Shown here: positions 14,920 to 26,703 of the stretch, piece after piece
Layout: each line of letters starts with the position of its first letter
Numbering within the stretch: the first letter of the stretch is position 1
Assembly: GCA_945877805.1 (NCBI GenBank)
Contig: CAMCSM010000020.1
Location: 1-36,088 of the forward strand
Reading direction: 5' to 3'
Source of the DNA: Methylacidiphilum caldifontis
Lineage (GTDB): Bacteria; Verrucomicrobiota; Verrucomicrobiia; Methylacidiphilales; CAMAQI01
Length of the DNA stretch: 36,088 nucleotides
Notes under the pieces: model-generated
Told to the model about the DNA's origin: nothing
The model's database searches: none
What the model saw: only the letters and a program-made list of their open reading frames with translations
Program-made: the position numbers and the translations under genes

Positions 14920-15525
14920 ATGAGCGAAATAGTTGATCAGACAGCGGATGCAGATAGCAACAATCTTGAAGGATTGGAGCCGCAATGGTATGCCCTACAC
15001 GTTCTTTCCGGTTTGGAAAAACGGGTCAAGGAGAGCATGGAAAAAAGAATCAAAACGGAAGAGATTTCCGATTTGATCTTTGAGATCATCGTTCCCGTTG
15101 AGCGTGTTTCAGAAGTGAAGCGTGGAAAGAAAGTGGAGACCGAGCGCAAGCTTTATCCCGGATATGTTTTTGTGAAGATGTTCCTTCATGATGTGGATAA
15201 GAAGTTTGTCGGTCGCTCTTGGTATTTCATTCAAGAGACTCACGGCGTGATCGGTTTTGCGGATGGCGATCGTCCCTCCCCAATGCGCCCTCATGAGATT
15301 GAAGCGATGCTCTGGCAAATGCGCGATCGTGAAGAGCGAGTAGTTCCCCGTATTGCCTTTAATATTGGGGATAAGGTGAAAGTTGGCGATGGTCCGTTCC
15401 AAAGTTCTGAAGGGGTGATCGATGAGATCGATGCAGAACGTGGAAAATTAAAAGTTTCGGTTAGTATCTTTGGTCGGTTCACTCCCGTGGAACTCGAATT
15501 CTGGCAAGTTGAAAAAGCGACGTAA
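14920..15525 (+). CDS. nusG: transcription termination/antitermination factor NusG
   Basis: NusG binds the RNA polymerase clamp and links it to Rho or the ribosome. The 201-residue protein has an acidic N-terminal extension of about 20 residues, the NGN domain (QWYALHVLSGLEKRVKESME, RKLYPGYVFVKM) and a C-terminal KOW domain (IGDKVKVGDGPFQ, then IFGRFTPVELEFWQVEKA). AAAGGAAA precedes the start. The secE-nusG pair is nearly universal and heads the ribosomal protein and polymerase genes here. Confidence 0.98.
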   Translation: MSEIVDQTADADSNNLEGLEPQWYALHVLSGLEKRVKESMEKRIKTEEISDLIFEIIVPVERVSEVKRGKKVETERKLYPGYVFVKMFLHDVDKKFVGRSWYFIQETHGVIGFADGDRPSPMRPHEIEAMLWQMRDREERVVPRIAFNIGDKVKVGDGPFQSSEGVIDEIDAERGKLKVSVSIFGRFTPVELEFWQVEKAT

Positions 15526-15546
15526 TTACGTCCTAAGGAAAAATAT

Positions 15547-15972
15547 ATGGCAAAAGAAATCGTTGGACAAATTAAGTTGCAGATCCCCGCAGGACAGGCG
15601 AATCCCGCCCCTCCCGTAGGTCCTGCATTGGGTCAGCAAGGGGTGAACATCATGGCGTTCTGCAAAGAGTTCAACGCCGCGACTCAAAAAGATGCAGGAA
15701 ATATTCTTCCTGTTGTCATCACCGTCTATAAAGATAAATCATTTTCATTTATCACGAAATCACCCCCGGCCTCGGTGCTCCTCAAAAAGGTAGCGAACGT
15801 GGCGAGTGGCTCTGCGAAATCAAACACGGTTAAAGTGGCGAAGATTTCGAAGAAACAGGTCATGGATATCGTGAAGATCAAACGTAAAGATTTGACAGCA
15901 AAGACCGATGAAGCGGCGTTTCGCATTATTGCAGGAACGGCACGTAACATGGGTATCGAAATTGCTGATTAA
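15547..15972 (+). CDS. rplK: 50S ribosomal protein L11
   Basis: L11 binds the GTPase-associated region of 23S rRNA and forms the base of the ribosomal stalk. The 141-residue product has standard length. The N-terminal domain carries [20 protein letters not shown] (near 8-27) with the invariant Gly/Pro segment, and the C-terminal rRNA-binding domain ends in MGIEIAD. AAGGAA precedes the start. It follows nusG by 21 bases and precedes rplA by 57 bases. In other bacteria L1 represses this pair by binding the leader; no L1 site could be identified by eye. Confidence 0.98.
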   Translation: MAKEIVGQIKLQIPAGQANPAPPVGPALGQQGVNIMAFCKEFNAATQKDAGNILPVVITVYKDKSFSFITKSPPASVLLKKVANVASGSAKSNTVKVAKISKKQVMDIVKIKRKDLTAKTDEAAFRIIAGTARNMGIEIAD

Positions 15973-16029
15973 TAAACAACACAAACGTGGGAGATCTTCG
16001 GATCGTTTGAACCACATGGAGAAATAACT

Positions 16030-16731
16030 ATGGCTCAAAAACGGAGCAAGCGCTATCAGGCAGCGGTCAAATTGATCGACAGCAATCGCGCTTATACATT
16101 GGTCGAAGCCGTCAAGGTTTTGAAACAAATTGCGGTAACCAAAGCTGATCAAACGGTGGACATCGCTTTTAAACTCGGCGTTGATCCTAAACAAAGTGAT
16201 CAAATGGTTCGTGGAACGGTTTCATTGCCTAAAGGCACTGGAAAAAACGTTCGCGTTCTCGTTTTCGCAAAAGGGGCTGCAGCGGATGCCGCGAAGGCCG
16301 CTGGTGCTGAATTTGTTGGATTCGAAGATTTGATTAAACAAGTCACAGACGGGTTTCAAGATTTTGATGTCTGCGTTGCAACGCCTGATGCGATGTCTGA
16401 AGTTCGTAAGCTCGGTAAGGTTCTCGGACCTCGTGGTTTGATGCCAAATCCGAAAATCGGAACCGTGACTGAGGACACTGCGAAAGCGGTGAAGGAATGT
16501 AAAGCCGGTCGTGTTGAATTCAAGATGGATAAATCTGCGAATTTACATGTCATCTTGGGTAAGTTTTCTTTTGCCTCCGATGATATCTTAGCGAACGGAA
16601 AAGCGGTGATTGATGCCGTTGTCCGTTCACGTCCGAATACAGCGAAAGGTCGCTTCATTCATAACTGTGCTCTTTCTTCAACCTTTTCACCGAGCATCCG
16701 TCTCGACGTGAGCGCTTTCTTGAAGAGCTAA
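16030..16731 (+). CDS. rplA: 50S ribosomal protein L1
   Basis: L1 builds the mobile L1 stalk that helps release E-site tRNA, and represses its own operon in other bacteria. The 233-residue protein has standard length. Recognisable regions are the N-terminal [29 protein letters not shown] near 59-80 and the conserved [15 protein letters not shown] (near 137-152). TGGAGA lies just before the ATG. It is 15 bases from rplJ, whose start has the same TGGAGATAA context. Confidence 0.98.
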   Translation: MAQKRSKRYQAAVKLIDSNRAYTLVEAVKVLKQIAVTKADQTVDIAFKLGVDPKQSDQMVRGTVSLPKGTGKNVRVLVFAKGAAADAAKAAGAEFVGFEDLIKQVTDGFQDFDVCVATPDAMSEVRKLGKVLGPRGLMPNPKIGTVTEDTAKAVKECKAGRVEFKMDKSANLHVILGKFSFASDDILANGKAVIDAVVRSRPNTAKGRFIHNCALSSTFSPSIRLDVSAFLKS

Positions 16732-16746
16732 ACTGGAGATAAAACC

Positions 16747-17262
16747 ATGCGTGTAGAAAAAGTATCGATTATTGCAGATGTTCAAGAAAAGGTGAATCAT
16801 TCCCCTTTTGTGATCCTTGTAAATTACGCGGGCCTTAAAGTCTCCGAGTTTACCGAGTTGCGTCACCGTCTTTATGGGGTTCAATCCGAATGTCGTGTTG
16901 TGAAGAACACCTTGCTTCGTAAGGCACTTCAAAACGAAAATCTTCCTGATCTCGAATCCCATCTCAACGGTCAATCGGCTGTTGTGATCGGAGAAAAAGA
17001 TGTGGTTGCGGCCTGTAGGGTTTTGAAGACCTTTCAGAATGAGTTCAAAAAACCGGAAATTCGCATTGGAATTTTAGATCGTAATGTCATCTCCAAGGAA
17101 CAAGTTCTTGAGTTGGCCGATCTTCCTTCCCGCGAAGTTCTCTTGGGAAGAATCTTGGCTATCATCCAAACACCGGCCTCACAATTGGCTCGTGTCATCA
17201 AGGCCAAAATCGAAAAAGAGGAGGAGTCAACGAAGGCTCCTGAGGTCGCTGAGGTCGCGTAA
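16747..17262 (+). CDS. rplJ: 50S ribosomal protein L10
   Basis: L10 anchors the L7/L12 dimers on the ribosomal stalk. The 171-residue product has family length: the rRNA-binding N-terminal domain (about 1-135, with VILVNYAGLKVSEFTELRHR and VVKNTLLRKAL) and a C-terminal helix for L12 dimers, followed by an acidic KIEKEEESTKAPEVAEVA tail. TGGAGA precedes the start. The gap to rplL (153 bases) is the longest within the ribosomal cluster and contains two hairpins. Confidence 0.97.
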   Translation: MRVEKVSIIADVQEKVNHSPFVILVNYAGLKVSEFTELRHRLYGVQSECRVVKNTLLRKALQNENLPDLESHLNGQSAVVIGEKDVVAACRVLKTFQNEFKKPEIRIGILDRNVISKEQVLELADLPSREVLLGRILAIIQTPASQLARVIKAKIEKEEESTKAPEVAEVA

Positions 17263-17339
17263 ATGAAAACAATTTAGAGGAAGAGGAGAGCGAAAGCTTA
17301 ATTCTTTACTCTTAAGGGCAAATCCCCTGATTTCCCTAG

Positions 17340-17381
17340 CCTTGAAGCCCTTTAAGGTTAATTGTCCGGCGGGTGCTGGAC
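17340..17381 (+). promoter_or_regulatory. paired hairpins in the rplJ-rplL gap
   Basis: CCTTGAA/TTTAAGG (17340-17346, 17351-17357, loop GCCC) and GTCCGGC/GCTGGAC (17364-17370, 17375-17381, loop GGGT) form two adjacent 7-bp stems, each with one G-T pair, shortly before rplL. No T run follows, so they are not terminators. They may stabilise or regulate rplL mRNA, which must be translated more than rplJ. Confidence 0.4.
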
Positions 17382-17415
17382 TCTAGGAATATCAGAACAA
17401 AATAAAAAAAATACT

Positions 17416-17793
17416 ATGTCAGACTTATCAAAAATCATTGATCAATTGAGTGCCTTGACCGTTATCGAAGCGGCAAGCCTCGTTAAACAACTTGAAGAAA
17501 AATGGGGTGTCACAGCCGCCGCACCTGTCGCTGTTGCAGCCGCTGGTGGTGGTGCTGCTGCCCCCGTAGCAGAAGCCAAAACAGCTTTTGATGTGATCCT
17601 TCTTGAAGCTGGTCCTACAAAGATTAGCGTCATCAAAGAAGTTCGCGCCGCAGTTGCTGGCCTCGGCTTAGCTGAAGCGAAAACCTTAGTTGAATCCGCT
17701 CCTAAAGCGATCAAAGAAGGTGTGACGAAGGAAGAAGCAGAAGAGATCAAGAAAAAGATCGAAGCCGCTGGCGCCAAAGTCGAAATCAGATAA
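17416..17793 (+). CDS. rplL: 50S ribosomal protein L7/L12
   Basis: L7/L12 is the multicopy stalk protein that recruits translation factors. The 125-residue product has the standard three parts: an N-terminal dimerisation helix ([20 protein letters not shown]), an Ala/Gly/Pro hinge (about 38-58) and the C-terminal factor-binding domain ([10 protein letters not shown] to the end), including [20 protein letters not shown]. The frame is open from 17362, but the ATG at 17416 gives the family-standard N terminus. No clear Shine-Dalgarno is seen; an A-rich stretch precedes the start. Confidence 0.97.
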   Translation: MSDLSKIIDQLSALTVIEAASLVKQLEEKWGVTAAAPVAVAAAGGGAAAPVAEAKTAFDVILLEAGPTKISVIKEVRAAVAGLGLAEAKTLVESAPKAIKEGVTKEEAEEIKKKIEAAGAKVEIR

Positions 17794-17805
17794 GAATCCG
17801 ATTTT

Positions 17806-17843
17806 AAAAGGGGAGCTCTCTCGGATGGAGAGGGCTCTCCTTT
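17806..17843 (+). terminator. attenuator-like hairpin between rplL and rpoB
   Basis: The segment AAAGGGGAGCTCTC pairs with GGAGAGGGCTCTCCTTT, with a small bulge and loop near TCGGAT, giving a long GC-rich stem followed by TTTCCCTGTTT. A partial terminator in this position is known in E. coli, where it lowers rpoBC relative to ribosomal protein expression. The same function here is inferred from position and structure. Confidence 0.55.
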
Positions 17844-17884
17844 CCCTGTTTCCAGATCCATCCTGCAGCCGAACCTAACACGAG

Positions 17885-20800
17885 ATGACTATGATGAACT
17901 TCACTGAACGACGTAACTTTGGGCATATTCAAGAATCGATTGAAATGCCAAATCTCATTGAATCCCAAATTCGCTCTTATGCCGATTTCCTCCAAAAAGG
18001 AATCGCAGCGAACAAGCGTAAAGGCGAAGGGCTGCAATCTGTTTTTCAAGAGACCTTCCCCATCGAAAGCTATGATGGAAAAATTAAGCTCGAGTTTCAC
18101 CAGTTTGAAATCGGTGAGCCGAAGATGGATTGTTGGGAAGCTCTCCGTGAGGGCGTGACTTATGCCGCTCCTCTTTATGTGACTTTTAAGCTCCGTGATG
18201 ATTCCAGCACCAAAGAAGAGCGCGTTTACATGGGCGAACTTCCGATGATGACACTCGGTGGAAGTTTCATTATCAACGGCGCAGAGCGCGTTGTGGTCAG
18301 TCAGCTCCATCGTTCCCCAGGGATTTGTTTTGAGTCCTCGATTCACACCAATGGAAAAACTCTTTATTCCTATCGTATTATTCCTGATCGCGGCTCATGG
18401 CTCGAAGTTTCTTATGACACCACGGATTTGCTTTACGTCCATTTGGATCGCCGTAAACGCCGTCGTAAATTCTTGGTCACCACTTTCCTTCGTGCACTCG
18501 GATACAGCACGGATGAGGAGATCATCAAGTTGTTCATGCCGATCGAAGATTTAAAACTCAAAGCAGACCTCGACGAAGAACTCGTCGGAGCCAAGGTTTT
18601 GGTGAAAGAAATTCGTGACCCTGAAAGTCAGGACACGGTTCTTGCTCGTGCTTATGAGCCGATGACCAAAGCGGTTATCCGTCAGTTGATGGAACTCGGA
18701 ATTAAGACCGTTCAAGTGGTTGATATTCGTGAAGATGATTCGATCGTTAAATGTTTGAAGAAAGATGCAACGAAAGATCAAGATGATGCCTTGAAGGATA
18801 TCTATCGTCGTTTGCGCCCTGGAGATCCACCAACCGTTGCCAATGCAAAGCTTTTGCTTAAACGTCTATTCTTTGACAACAAGCGTTATGATTTAAGTCG
18901 TGTCGGTCGTTACAAAATCAACCAAAAGCTCGGTCTTGGTGTTGATTATGATAACCGCACTTTGATGAACGAAGATGTTGTGGCTGCGACAAAGCACATC
19001 ATTGGACTTCATAAAGGCCAAGGAAACACCGATGATATCGATCACCTTGGAAGTCGTCGTGTTCGTGCTGTGGGTGAATTGCTTGCGAACCAATGTCGCA
19101 CAGGACTTTCCCGTACGGAGCGTTTGGTCAAAGAGCGGATGACGCTATTTGATGTGAACACCGAAGGAATGACTCCTCAAAAACTAATCAATCCGAAGGC
19201 TCTTTCGGCTGTGATTCGTGACTTTTTCGGTCGTAGCCAACTTTCTCAGTTGATGGATCAAACCAACCCACTCTCTGAGATGACGCACAAACGACGTCTC
19301 TCGGCTCTTGGGCCTGGGGGTCTCTCTCGTGAGCGTGCTGGATTCGAAGTTCGTGACGTTCATCCTTCTCACTACGGACGTATTTGTCCGATTGAAACGC
19401 CAGAAGGTCCGAATATCGGTTTGATCTCTTCGATGTCTTGCTATGCTCGAATTAATGAGTTCGGTTTTATCGAAACTCCTTATGCGAAGTGCCAAGATGG
19501 TCGTATCACCGATAAGATTGACTATCTCACTGCTGATCAAGAAGAGAACTTCATTGTGGCTCAAGCCGATTCTAAGTTTGATGCGAAGATGAACTTCACT
19601 GCCGATAAAGTCGTGGTTCGTTCTAAAGGGGAGTTCATTGAAGTCGATCCAGAAGAGGTCAACTACAAAGAGGTTTCACCTAAACAGCTGATCTCAGTTT
19701 CTGCCAGCTTGATTCCATTCTTGGAACATGATGATGCGAATCGTGCCTTGATGGGATCGAATATGCAACGCCAAGGGGTTCCTTTGGTCGTCACCGATTC
19801 CCCTGTCGTTGGAACCGGAATGGAAGCGAAAGTCGCACGTGATTCATTGGCTGTGGTTGTTGCTGAAGGAGCGGGTAAAATCGCTTCCGTCACCGCCTCT
19901 CAAATCGTTGTGACTGCTGATGGCGAAATGCCTGAAAGCAAGAAGAAGCTCAAACATGCTCCCGAAGAAGGGATTTATGTTTATACGCTTCGTAAATTCC
20001 TCCGTTCAAACGTAGGCACTTGTTACAACCAAAAGCCAATTGTCAAACGTGGTCAAAAGATCGCTAAGGGACAAGTTTTGGCCGATGGTCCTTGTACCCA
20101 AGCGGGTGAACTTGCGCTCGGACGTAATGTCTTGGTCGCCTTCATGCCTTGGAACGGATATAACTTTGAAGATGCGATTCTGATTTCGGAACGGATCGTG
20201 AAGGATGATGTTTATACCAGCATCCATATCGAAGAATTTGAAATCACCGCTCGTGATACGAAACTAGGACCTGAGGAGATCACTCGTGATATTCCAAACG
20301 TTGGCGATGAGGCTCTCAAGAACCTCGGACCAGATGGGGTTGTTCGTATCGGTGCAGAAGTGAGACCTGGCGATATTCTCGTCGGTAAGATCACTCCAAA
20401 GAGCGAAACAGAGCTTGCCCCAGAAGAACGTCTCCTCCGAGCGATCTTCGGTGAAAAAGCGGCTGATGTGAAAGATTCTTCACTCACCGTTCCTTCCGGC
20501 GTGACCGGTATCGTCATGGACGTCAAAGTGGCTGCGGGAAATGTGAAGGCGAATCGCCTGAAACTTTCTCCGACAGAAGCGAAGCGTCAGTTGAAAGATA
20601 TCGAAACAAAATACGCTGCGAAAGAAAACGTTTTGAGCGAAGAGTTGACTCAAGCCCTTTCGAACATTCTTTTGAATGAAAAGATTCCTCTCGACGTGGT
20701 GAACGCGGAGACAGGTGAAATCATCATTCCTGCAAATCGTAAGATCACGAAGACCCTTCTTCGTAAGATGGCGAATTGCTACAATCATATTGAAATCGAT

Positions 20801-21757
20801 CCAAGTCCGATCCGTATCAAGATTCGTGAGATCATTGGGAACTTTGAAAATCGTTTCGAGCAGCTCAAAAATGAGCGCGAGTCTGAATCCGATCGTATCG
20901 AGGCCGGAGAGGATTTCGAGCCCGGTATCGTGAAGCAAGTAAAGGTCTATGTCGCCAGCAAACGTAAGTTGAGCGTTGGAGATAAGATGGCTGGACGTCA
21001 CGGAAATAAGGGAGTGGTCGCCAAGATCGTTCCTGAAGAGGATATGCCTTATTTACCAGACGGAACGCCAGTGGATATCGTTTTGAATCCACTCGGAGTC
21101 CCTTCCCGTATGAACGTCGGACAGGTTTTAGAGACTCACTTAGGAATCGCCGCTCGAGCCTTAGGCTTCAAGATTGCGACCCCTGTGTTTGACAGTATTA
21201 AAGAACCGCAAATTCGCGCTTACTTAAGAGAGGCCGGATATGATGAAGATGGTAAGACCTACCTCTATGACGGACGTTCCGGTGAACGTTTTGATCAACG
21301 AGTAGTGGTCGGAGTCATCTACATGTTGAAATTGGGTCACTTAGTTGCCGATAAGATCCATGCCCGTGCGGTTGGACCTTACTCGCTCGTCACCCAACAG
21401 CCGTTGGGAGGTAAAGCACAATACGGTGGTCAACGCTTCGGAGAAATGGAAGTTTGGGCGATGGAGGCTTATGGCGCTGCTTATACCTTACAAGAGCTTC
21501 TCACAGTGAAATCGGATGACGTCTCTGGACGTACCCGAATTTACGAGAGCATTGTGAAGGGGGATAACACCCTTGAAGCAGGAACTCCTGAGTCGTTCAA
21601 CGTCTTAATTAAAGAAATGCAAAGCTTGTGTTTAGATGTGAAGGTTGGGGGAAGAGCCCCTGGTCCGATCGTTGACACCGGTGAAACATTGCCTGCTCCT
21701 GCAGATGTTCCTGATGTTCCGGATCAACGGGTCATCTTAGAGCAAGAAGTCGCTTAA
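17885..21757 (+). CDS. rpoB: DNA-directed RNA polymerase subunit beta
   Basis: RpoB is the second-largest catalytic subunit of RNA polymerase. The product has 1290 residues (E. coli 1342). The rifampicin-binding segment is clear: [20 protein letters not shown], then [10 protein letters not shown], with the positions equivalent to E. coli Q513, D516, H526 and S531 unchanged and S508, F514 and N518 replaced by R, L and T. Downstream are [13 protein letters not shown], the DNA-binding and catalytic [16 protein letters not shown] region and, near the end, [18 protein letters not shown]. The start could be any of the ATGs at 17885, 17891 or 17894. rpoC follows with a 46-base gap. Confidence 0.99.
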   Translation: MTMMNFTERRNFGHIQESIEMPNLIESQIRSYADFLQKGIAANKRKGEGLQSVFQETFPIESYDGKIKLEFHQFEIGEPKMDCWEALREGVTYAAPLYVTFKLRDDSSTKEERVYMGELPMMTLGGSFIINGAERVVVSQLHRSPGICFESSIHTNGKTLYSYRIIPDRGSWLEVSYDTTDLLYVHLDRRKRRRKFLVTTFLRALGYSTDEEIIKLFMPIEDLKLKADLDEELVGAKVLVKEIRDPESQDTVLARAYEPMTKAVIRQLMELGIKTVQVVDIREDDSIVKCLKKDATKDQDDALKDIYRRLRPGDPPTVANAKLLLKRLFFDNKRYDLSRVGRYKINQKLGLGVDYDNRTLMNEDVVAATKHIIGLHKGQGNTDDIDHLGSRRVRAVGELLANQCRTGLSRTERLVKERMTLFDVNTEGMTPQKLINPKALSAVIRDFFGRSQLSQLMDQTNPLSEMTHKRRLSALGPGGLSRERAGFEVRDVHPSHYGRICPIETPEGPNIGLISSMSCYARINEFGFIETPYAKCQDGRITDKIDYLTADQEENFIVAQADSKFDAKMNFTADKVVVRSKGEFIEVDPEEVNYKEVSPKQLISVSASLIPFLEHDDANRALMGSNMQRQGVPLVVTDSPVVGTGMEAKVARDSLAVVVAEGAGKIASVTASQIVVTADGEMPESKKKLKHAPEEGIYVYTLRKFLRSNVGTCYNQKPIVKRGQKIAKGQVLADGPCTQAGELALGRNVLVAFMPWNGYNFEDAILISERIVKDDVYTSIHIEEFEITARDTKLGPEEITRDIPNVGDEALKNLGPDGVVRIGAEVRPGDILVGKITPKSETELAPEERLLRAIFGEKAADVKDSSLTVPSGVTGIVMDVKVAAGNVKANRLKLSPTEAKRQLKDIETKYAAKENVLSEELTQALSNILLNEKIPLDVVNAETGEIIIPANRKITKTLLRKMANCYNHIEIDPSPIRIKIREIIGNFENRFEQLKNERESESDRIEAGEDFEPGIVKQVKVYVASKRKLSVGDKMAGRHGNKGVVAKIVPEEDMPYLPDGTPVDIVLNPLGVPSRMNVGQVLETHLGIAARALGFKIATPVFDSIKEPQIRAYLREAGYDEDGKTYLYDGRSGERFDQRVVVGVIYMLKLGHLVADKIHARAVGPYSLVTQQPLGGKAQYGGQRFGEMEVWAMEAYGAAYTLQELLTVKSDDVSGRTRIYESIVKGDNTLEAGTPESFNVLIKEMQSLCLDVKVGGRAPGPIVDTGETLPAPADVPDVPDQRVILEQEVA

Positions 21758-21803
21758 TTCAGAGTTGTTAACGAAAAGAAATATCACAAAACGAGGTATC
21801 GCT

Positions 21804-24800
21804 ATGAGCACCACATTGAATCGTGAATCGAATGTCCGCGAAGTTTTAGGTTTGGAACGTTCCATTGGTTTTGACCAAGTTGGAATTACGGTCGCCGCCC
21901 CTGATAATATCCGCTCTTGGAGTAAGGGTGAGGTGAAGAATCCTGAGACGATTAATTATCGTACTTTTAAGCCTGAAAAAGGGGGATTGTTCTGCGAACG
22001 AATCTATGGTCCAACGAAAGATTGGGAGTGTGCCTGCGGCAAGTACAAACGCATTAAGTACAAAGGGGTCATTTGTGATCGTTGTGGCGTTGAAGTGACT
22101 TTGGCTCGCGTTCGACGTGAGCGTATGGGACATATCGAACTTGCTGTTCCTGTCACTCACATTTGGTTTTACAAATGTATGCCAAGTCGTATCGGTTTGA
22201 TGATGGATATGACGGCTCGCGAACTTGAGCGCGTGATTTATTACGAGGATTATCTCGTGATTGATCAAGGCAAAACACCTCTTCAATTCAAACAACTTCT
22301 CAGCGAAAACCAACTCCGCGAAGCTCAAGAGCAATACGGAATGGATTCCTTCCAAGCGAAAATGGGAGCTGAAGCGATCCGTGAAGTTTTAGGGAAGATT
22401 GATTTAGATACGCTTGTTCAAGATTTAGCGGTTCAACTCGATACCACGAAGAGCAAACAAACTCGTAAAAAAGTGGCAAAACGCCTCAAGCTTGCTCAAG
22501 GATTTTTACAATCGAAGACTCGTCCCGAGTGGATGATTTTGACTGTTCTTCCTGTGATTCCTCCTGACTTACGTCCGTTGGTTCCTTTGGAAGGGGGACG
22601 CTTTGCGACCTCTGATTTGAACGATCTCTATCGCCGTGTTATTAACCGTAACAACCGTCTTCGTAATCTTCTCCAACTCAAGACGCCTGAAGTTATTATC
22701 CGAAATGAAAAACGGATGCTTCAAGAATCAGTGGATGCGTTGATGGATAACGGACGTCATGGTCGTGCGGTCACGGGTGCTGGAAATCGTCCTTTAAAAT
22801 CCCTCTCGGATATGCTCAAAGGAAAGACCGGTCGTTTCCGTATGAATCTTCTCGGTAAACGGGTCGATTACTCTGGTCGTTCAGTCATTGTCATTGGACC
22901 TGATCTTAAGTTAAACCAATGCGGTTTGCCGAAGAAAATGGCTCTCGTTTTGTTTGAACCGTTCATCATCCGTCGTTTGAAAGAACTCGGATACGTTCAC
23001 ACGGTTCGTAGTGCGAAAAAGATGATCGAGCGTCAAGAAAGTGCCGTTTGGGATATTCTTGAAGATGTGACCAAAGGTCACCCCGTCATGTTGAATCGTG
23101 CGCCGACGTTGCATCGTCTTTCGATTCAGGCTTTCGAGCCGAAGTTGATCGAAGGGGAAGCGATTCGAATTCATCCTCTCGTTTGTACGGCTTATAATGC
23201 CGATTTCGACGGAGATCAAATGGCGGTTCACGTTCCTCTTTCGGTTGAGGCACAACTTGAAGCACGTCTTTTGATGTTTGCTCCTTTGAATATCTTCTCG
23301 CCTTCGAGTGGACGTCCTGTGACGACCCCGAGCCAAGATATTACTTTAGGAAGTTACTACCTCACTCAATCCCCTCGTAAGTTGGGGAATCAAGAGGAAG
23401 AAAAGAAAACACGCCGTCAGCTTTTTAGTGATGTCGACGAAGTTCTTTTTGCTCATGCTGAAGGGGGCGTAAAAACTCATGACTGGATTCTTTTGAAGAA
23501 TCCGGATTTTGGGAAAGTGACGATCTTTGGTGATAGTGAGAAGAAGATGATCGAAACGACTCCGGGTCGCGTCATTTTCAGTCAAATCTGGCCTAAAGAG
23601 ATCGGTTTTTATAACAAAGTCGCAAGCAAGAAACAGATCGGAGATATCATTCTTCGTACCTATCAAGTTTCTGGACACGAAGCGACAGTTGCTTCACTTG
23701 ATCGCCTCAAAGAATTTGGATTTGCGGAAGCAACAAAGGCCGGTGTATCGATCGGTATCGATGACATGATCATTCCTCAAGAAAAGGGAAGCGTTGTTGC
23801 GAAGGCTTACAATTCAATCACGGTAGTGGAAAAACAATACCGTTCTGGAGCGATCACCGATGGTGAACGTTACAACAAGATCGTCGATATCTGGACACAA
23901 GCCACCGATGAAATTTCTAGCGTGATGTATCGCACACTTGAATACAACCAAGGAAAAGAGGAATTCAATCCTCTTTACCTCATGGTCGATTCTGGTGCCC
24001 GTGGAAATCGTCAACAAATGCGTCAGTTGGCTGGTATGCGTGGTTTGATGGCGAAACCTTCTGGAGATATTATCGAGCGTCCAATTATCTCGAATTTCCG
24101 TGAAGGATTAACGGTTCTCGAATATTTCATTAGTAGTCACGGAGCTCGTAAGGGGTTGGCCGATACGGCGTTGAAGACTGCTGATTCCGGTTATATGACT
24201 CGTAAGCTCCATGACGTCTCACAAGATGTTATCGTGATCGAAGAGGATTGCGGTACCGTTAACGGTATCTGGGTCAAATCGATTTATGAAGGAGATGAAG
24301 AGGTCGTTAAATTGAACGATCGTCTCGTAGGACGTGTTTCCTGTGATGAAATTAATGATCCTGTTGGCAAGAGACTTTTAGTCGCTGCTGGTGGGTTGAT
24401 TGATGAAAAGACCTCAGTGGATATTGTTCGTATTGGAACAGAGCGCGTTAAGCTTCGCTCGGTATTGACTTGCGAAACTCGTGGCGGAATTTGTGCCCGT
24501 TGTTACGGACAAAATCTTGCTGCAAACCGCATGGTCAAATGTGGAGAAGCGGTTGGAGTTATTGCAGCTCAATCGATTGGCGAACCGGGAACTCAGTTGA
24601 CGATGCGTACCTTCCACATCGGCGGTACTGCTTCACAGGTTTTCAAACAACCGATGATCAAAGCCAAAAATGATGGTAAGATCCAATTCACCGAGCTTCG
24701 CGTCGTGAAATCGATTGAAGGGAACTACATTGTTTTGAATAAGAACGGTTCTGTCAGTCTTCATGACGATCAAGGTCGTGAGCTTGAACGCTACACGGTA

Positions 24801-25982
24801 GTGATCGGCTCTGTGATTTCGGTTGCAGAAGGAGATTTGGTCAAGAAGGGAAGTGTCTTCGTTCAATGGGATCCATACAACGTTCCTATTTTAACGGAGA
24901 AGGCTGGATTGATCGAGTTCCATGATATTATTGAAGGGGTCACGATGAAACGTGAGCTCGATGCTGACACCAAACAGGTCGGAACGATTGTCATTGAGCA
25001 TAAAGAAGATTTACATCCTCAGATTGTCATTCGTAATGAGGCGAAAGAGGTGATTGCCTCTTACAGTATTCCTGCAGGTGCTCACATCGAAGTGAAATCT
25101 GGTCAGAAAGTACAAGCGGGCGTTCGTTTAGCGAAAACCCCTCGTAAGATTTCGAAGACCAAGGATATCACCGGTGGACTTCCTCGTGTTGCAGAACTTT
25201 TTGAAGCACGTAAGCCGAAAGATGCTGCTGAGATCGCAAAGATTGACGGTGTTATCGATATTGCTGGAATCGCTCGTGGTAAAAAACGATTGATTGTTAA
25301 AGATATTGAAACCGGAGTTGAAGAGGAGCATTTGATTCCTCTCTCCAAGCATTTGATTGTTTACAAAGGGGACTTTGTTCGTAAGGGACAACAGTTGACT
25401 GAAGGACCGGTGATTCCTCATGAAATTCTCGAGGTTTGCGGACCTCAAGAGCTCCAAGAGTACTTGGTCAATGAAGTTCAAGAAGTTTATCGCCTACAAG
25501 GTGTTGAAATTAATGATAAACATATTGAAATTATCATTCGTCAGATGCTTCGTAAGGTGAAAGTCACAGAGCCAGGAGATACCTCGTTCTTGTGGGGTGA
25601 TCAAGTGGATCGTTTAGCTTTCCAAGAAGAGAATCGTTTGATCGAAGAAAAGGGTGGAAAACCGGCTGAAGCGACTCCTGTTTTATTGGGAATCACGAAA
25701 GCCTCGTTGGAAACCGAGAGCTTTATCTCGGCTGCCTCTTTCCAAGATACGACTCGTATTTTGACGGATGCTGCGACGCTTGGAAAAGTGGATAATCTTA
25801 AAGGCTTTAAAGAAAATATTATCATGGGTCATTTGATCCCTGCCGGTACTGGATTTAAGACCAACAATAAGATTCGTCTCATTGAATTAGGAGAACCGAT
25901 TGGCGAGCCTCTCGTTTCGAGAGATAAACCTGAGGATCAACCTCCTTCACCCAAGCCAGTTATTTTAGAAGAGGTTGCTTAA
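21804..25982 (+). CDS. rpoC: DNA-directed RNA polymerase subunit beta'
   Basis: RpoC is the largest catalytic subunit; it binds the active-site Mg. The product has 1392 residues (E. coli 1407). Visible landmarks are the N-terminal zinc ribbon ([19 protein letters not shown]), [15 protein letters not shown] with the catalytic Asp triad, the bridge-helix and trigger-loop regions ([19 protein letters not shown]) and the second zinc site [13 protein letters not shown]. The frame is open from 21765, but the ATG at 21804 is preferred because ACGAGGT lies just upstream and it gives the usual N terminus. A strong terminator ends the operon 120 bases later. Confidence 0.99.
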   Translation: MSTTLNRESNVREVLGLERSIGFDQVGITVAAPDNIRSWSKGEVKNPETINYRTFKPEKGGLFCERIYGPTKDWECACGKYKRIKYKGVICDRCGVEVTLARVRRERMGHIELAVPVTHIWFYKCMPSRIGLMMDMTARELERVIYYEDYLVIDQGKTPLQFKQLLSENQLREAQEQYGMDSFQAKMGAEAIREVLGKIDLDTLVQDLAVQLDTTKSKQTRKKVAKRLKLAQGFLQSKTRPEWMILTVLPVIPPDLRPLVPLEGGRFATSDLNDLYRRVINRNNRLRNLLQLKTPEVIIRNEKRMLQESVDALMDNGRHGRAVTGAGNRPLKSLSDMLKGKTGRFRMNLLGKRVDYSGRSVIVIGPDLKLNQCGLPKKMALVLFEPFIIRRLKELGYVHTVRSAKKMIERQESAVWDILEDVTKGHPVMLNRAPTLHRLSIQAFEPKLIEGEAIRIHPLVCTAYNADFDGDQMAVHVPLSVEAQLEARLLMFAPLNIFSPSSGRPVTTPSQDITLGSYYLTQSPRKLGNQEEEKKTRRQLFSDVDEVLFAHAEGGVKTHDWILLKNPDFGKVTIFGDSEKKMIETTPGRVIFSQIWPKEIGFYNKVASKKQIGDIILRTYQVSGHEATVASLDRLKEFGFAEATKAGVSIGIDDMIIPQEKGSVVAKAYNSITVVEKQYRSGAITDGERYNKIVDIWTQATDEISSVMYRTLEYNQGKEEFNPLYLMVDSGARGNRQQMRQLAGMRGLMAKPSGDIIERPIISNFREGLTVLEYFISSHGARKGLADTALKTADSGYMTRKLHDVSQDVIVIEEDCGTVNGIWVKSIYEGDEEVVKLNDRLVGRVSCDEINDPVGKRLLVAAGGLIDEKTSVDIVRIGTERVKLRSVLTCETRGGICARCYGQNLAANRMVKCGEAVGVIAAQSIGEPGTQLTMRTFHIGGTASQVFKQPMIKAKNDGKIQFTELRVVKSIEGNYIVLNKNGSVSLHDDQGRELERYTVVIGSVISVAEGDLVKKGSVFVQWDPYNVPILTEKAGLIEFHDIIEGVTMKRELDADTKQVGTIVIEHKEDLHPQIVIRNEAKEVIASYSIPAGAHIEVKSGQKVQAGVRLAKTPRKISKTKDITGGLPRVAELFEARKPKDAAEIAKIDGVIDIAGIARGKKRLIVKDIETGVEEEHLIPLSKHLIVYKGDFVRKGQQLTEGPVIPHEILEVCGPQELQEYLVNEVQEVYRLQGVEINDKHIEIIIRQMLRKVKVTEPGDTSFLWGDQVDRLAFQEENRLIEEKGGKPAEATPVLLGITKASLETESFISAASFQDTTRILTDAATLGKVDNLKGFKENIIMGHLIPAGTGFKTNNKIRLIELGEPIGEPLVSRDKPEDQPPSPKPVILEEVA

Positions 25983-26104
25983 TCACAAAATCCATCGCTG
26001 GAGTTTGGATGGGGAGTTGTTGATCGACTTTCTTTTTGGACTTAAGTTTGAAGGACATTTTGTGATCTATTTTTCTGATTTTTAAAATTGGGAAAAGTTA
26101 ATTT

Positions 26105-26140
26105 AAAAAACGCGCTGTGAAATACAGCGCGTTTTTTGTT
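26105..26140 (+). terminator. Rho-independent terminator after rpoC
   Basis: CGCGCTGT (26111-26118) and ACAGCGCG (26124-26131) form a perfect 8-bp stem with loop GAAAT, flanked by A6 and followed by T6GTTTT. It ends the secE-rpoC transcription unit. Confidence 0.95.
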
Positions 26141-26213
26141 TTGAGGAAAAAAGCGTTTTGGATGGGTTGAAAATTCCTTTTGAAATTAACCGATTCCTGT
26201 TCAGTATCTGGCC

Positions 26214-26699
26214 ATGAGCTTATGGCAATGGTTTGGATATAAAGATCGTGGGATTCCTCTGCACGAGGGATCGAAGATTCCTCGCGTTCAAGTGAGGGAT
26301 GATCTGGGGCATCTTTTTTATTTAGATGACGTCGCGCGAGTCGGATGGACTTTGGTTTATTTTTATCCAAAAGCAGATACCCCAGGGTGCACAGCTCAGG
26401 CTTGCAGTTTAAGGGATCACTTTCATGAATTCACCTCTTTAGGGGTTAAGATTTTTGCGGTCAGTCGAGATAAGGGTCCTGCTTTAAAAGCATTTAAAAA
26501 AAAATATTCGTTGCCGTTTTCGATGATTAGCGACTTGGATAGTCGATTGATGAAAAGTTTTGGAGTTCCGAAGTGGTTCGGGTTTGCCAGTCGACAGGCC
26601 TTTTTATTTAAAGAAGGGACCTTGATTTGGCGAGATCTTGTGGGATCGACGCGAACCCAGGCGGATGAAGTTTTAAGAGCAATTCGGGAACGGAATTAA
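26214..26699 (+). CDS. bcp: peroxiredoxin, Bcp/PrxQ type
   Basis: PrxQ enzymes reduce hydrogen and organic peroxides using thioredoxin. The 161-residue protein carries the active site YPKADTPGCTAQACSLRD: Cys59 is the peroxidatic cysteine and Cys64, five residues on, the resolving cysteine of the alpha-helical two-Cys PrxQ type. Thr56 and Pro57 complete the usual Pro-x3-Thr-x2-Cys pattern. No signal peptide, so cytosolic. The N-terminal 15 residues are slightly longer than the shortest family members. mnmE starts four bases after the stop, so the two genes are probably cotranscribed. It is downstream of the rpoC terminator and must have its own promoter, which I could not pick out. Confidence 0.93.
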   Translation: MSLWQWFGYKDRGIPLHEGSKIPRVQVRDDLGHLFYLDDVARVGWTLVYFYPKADTPGCTAQACSLRDHFHEFTSLGVKIFAVSRDKGPALKAFKKKYSLPFSMISDLDSRLMKSFGVPKWFGFASRQAFLFKEGTLIWRDLVGSTRTQADEVLRAIRERN

Positions 26700-26703
26700 A
26701 GGG

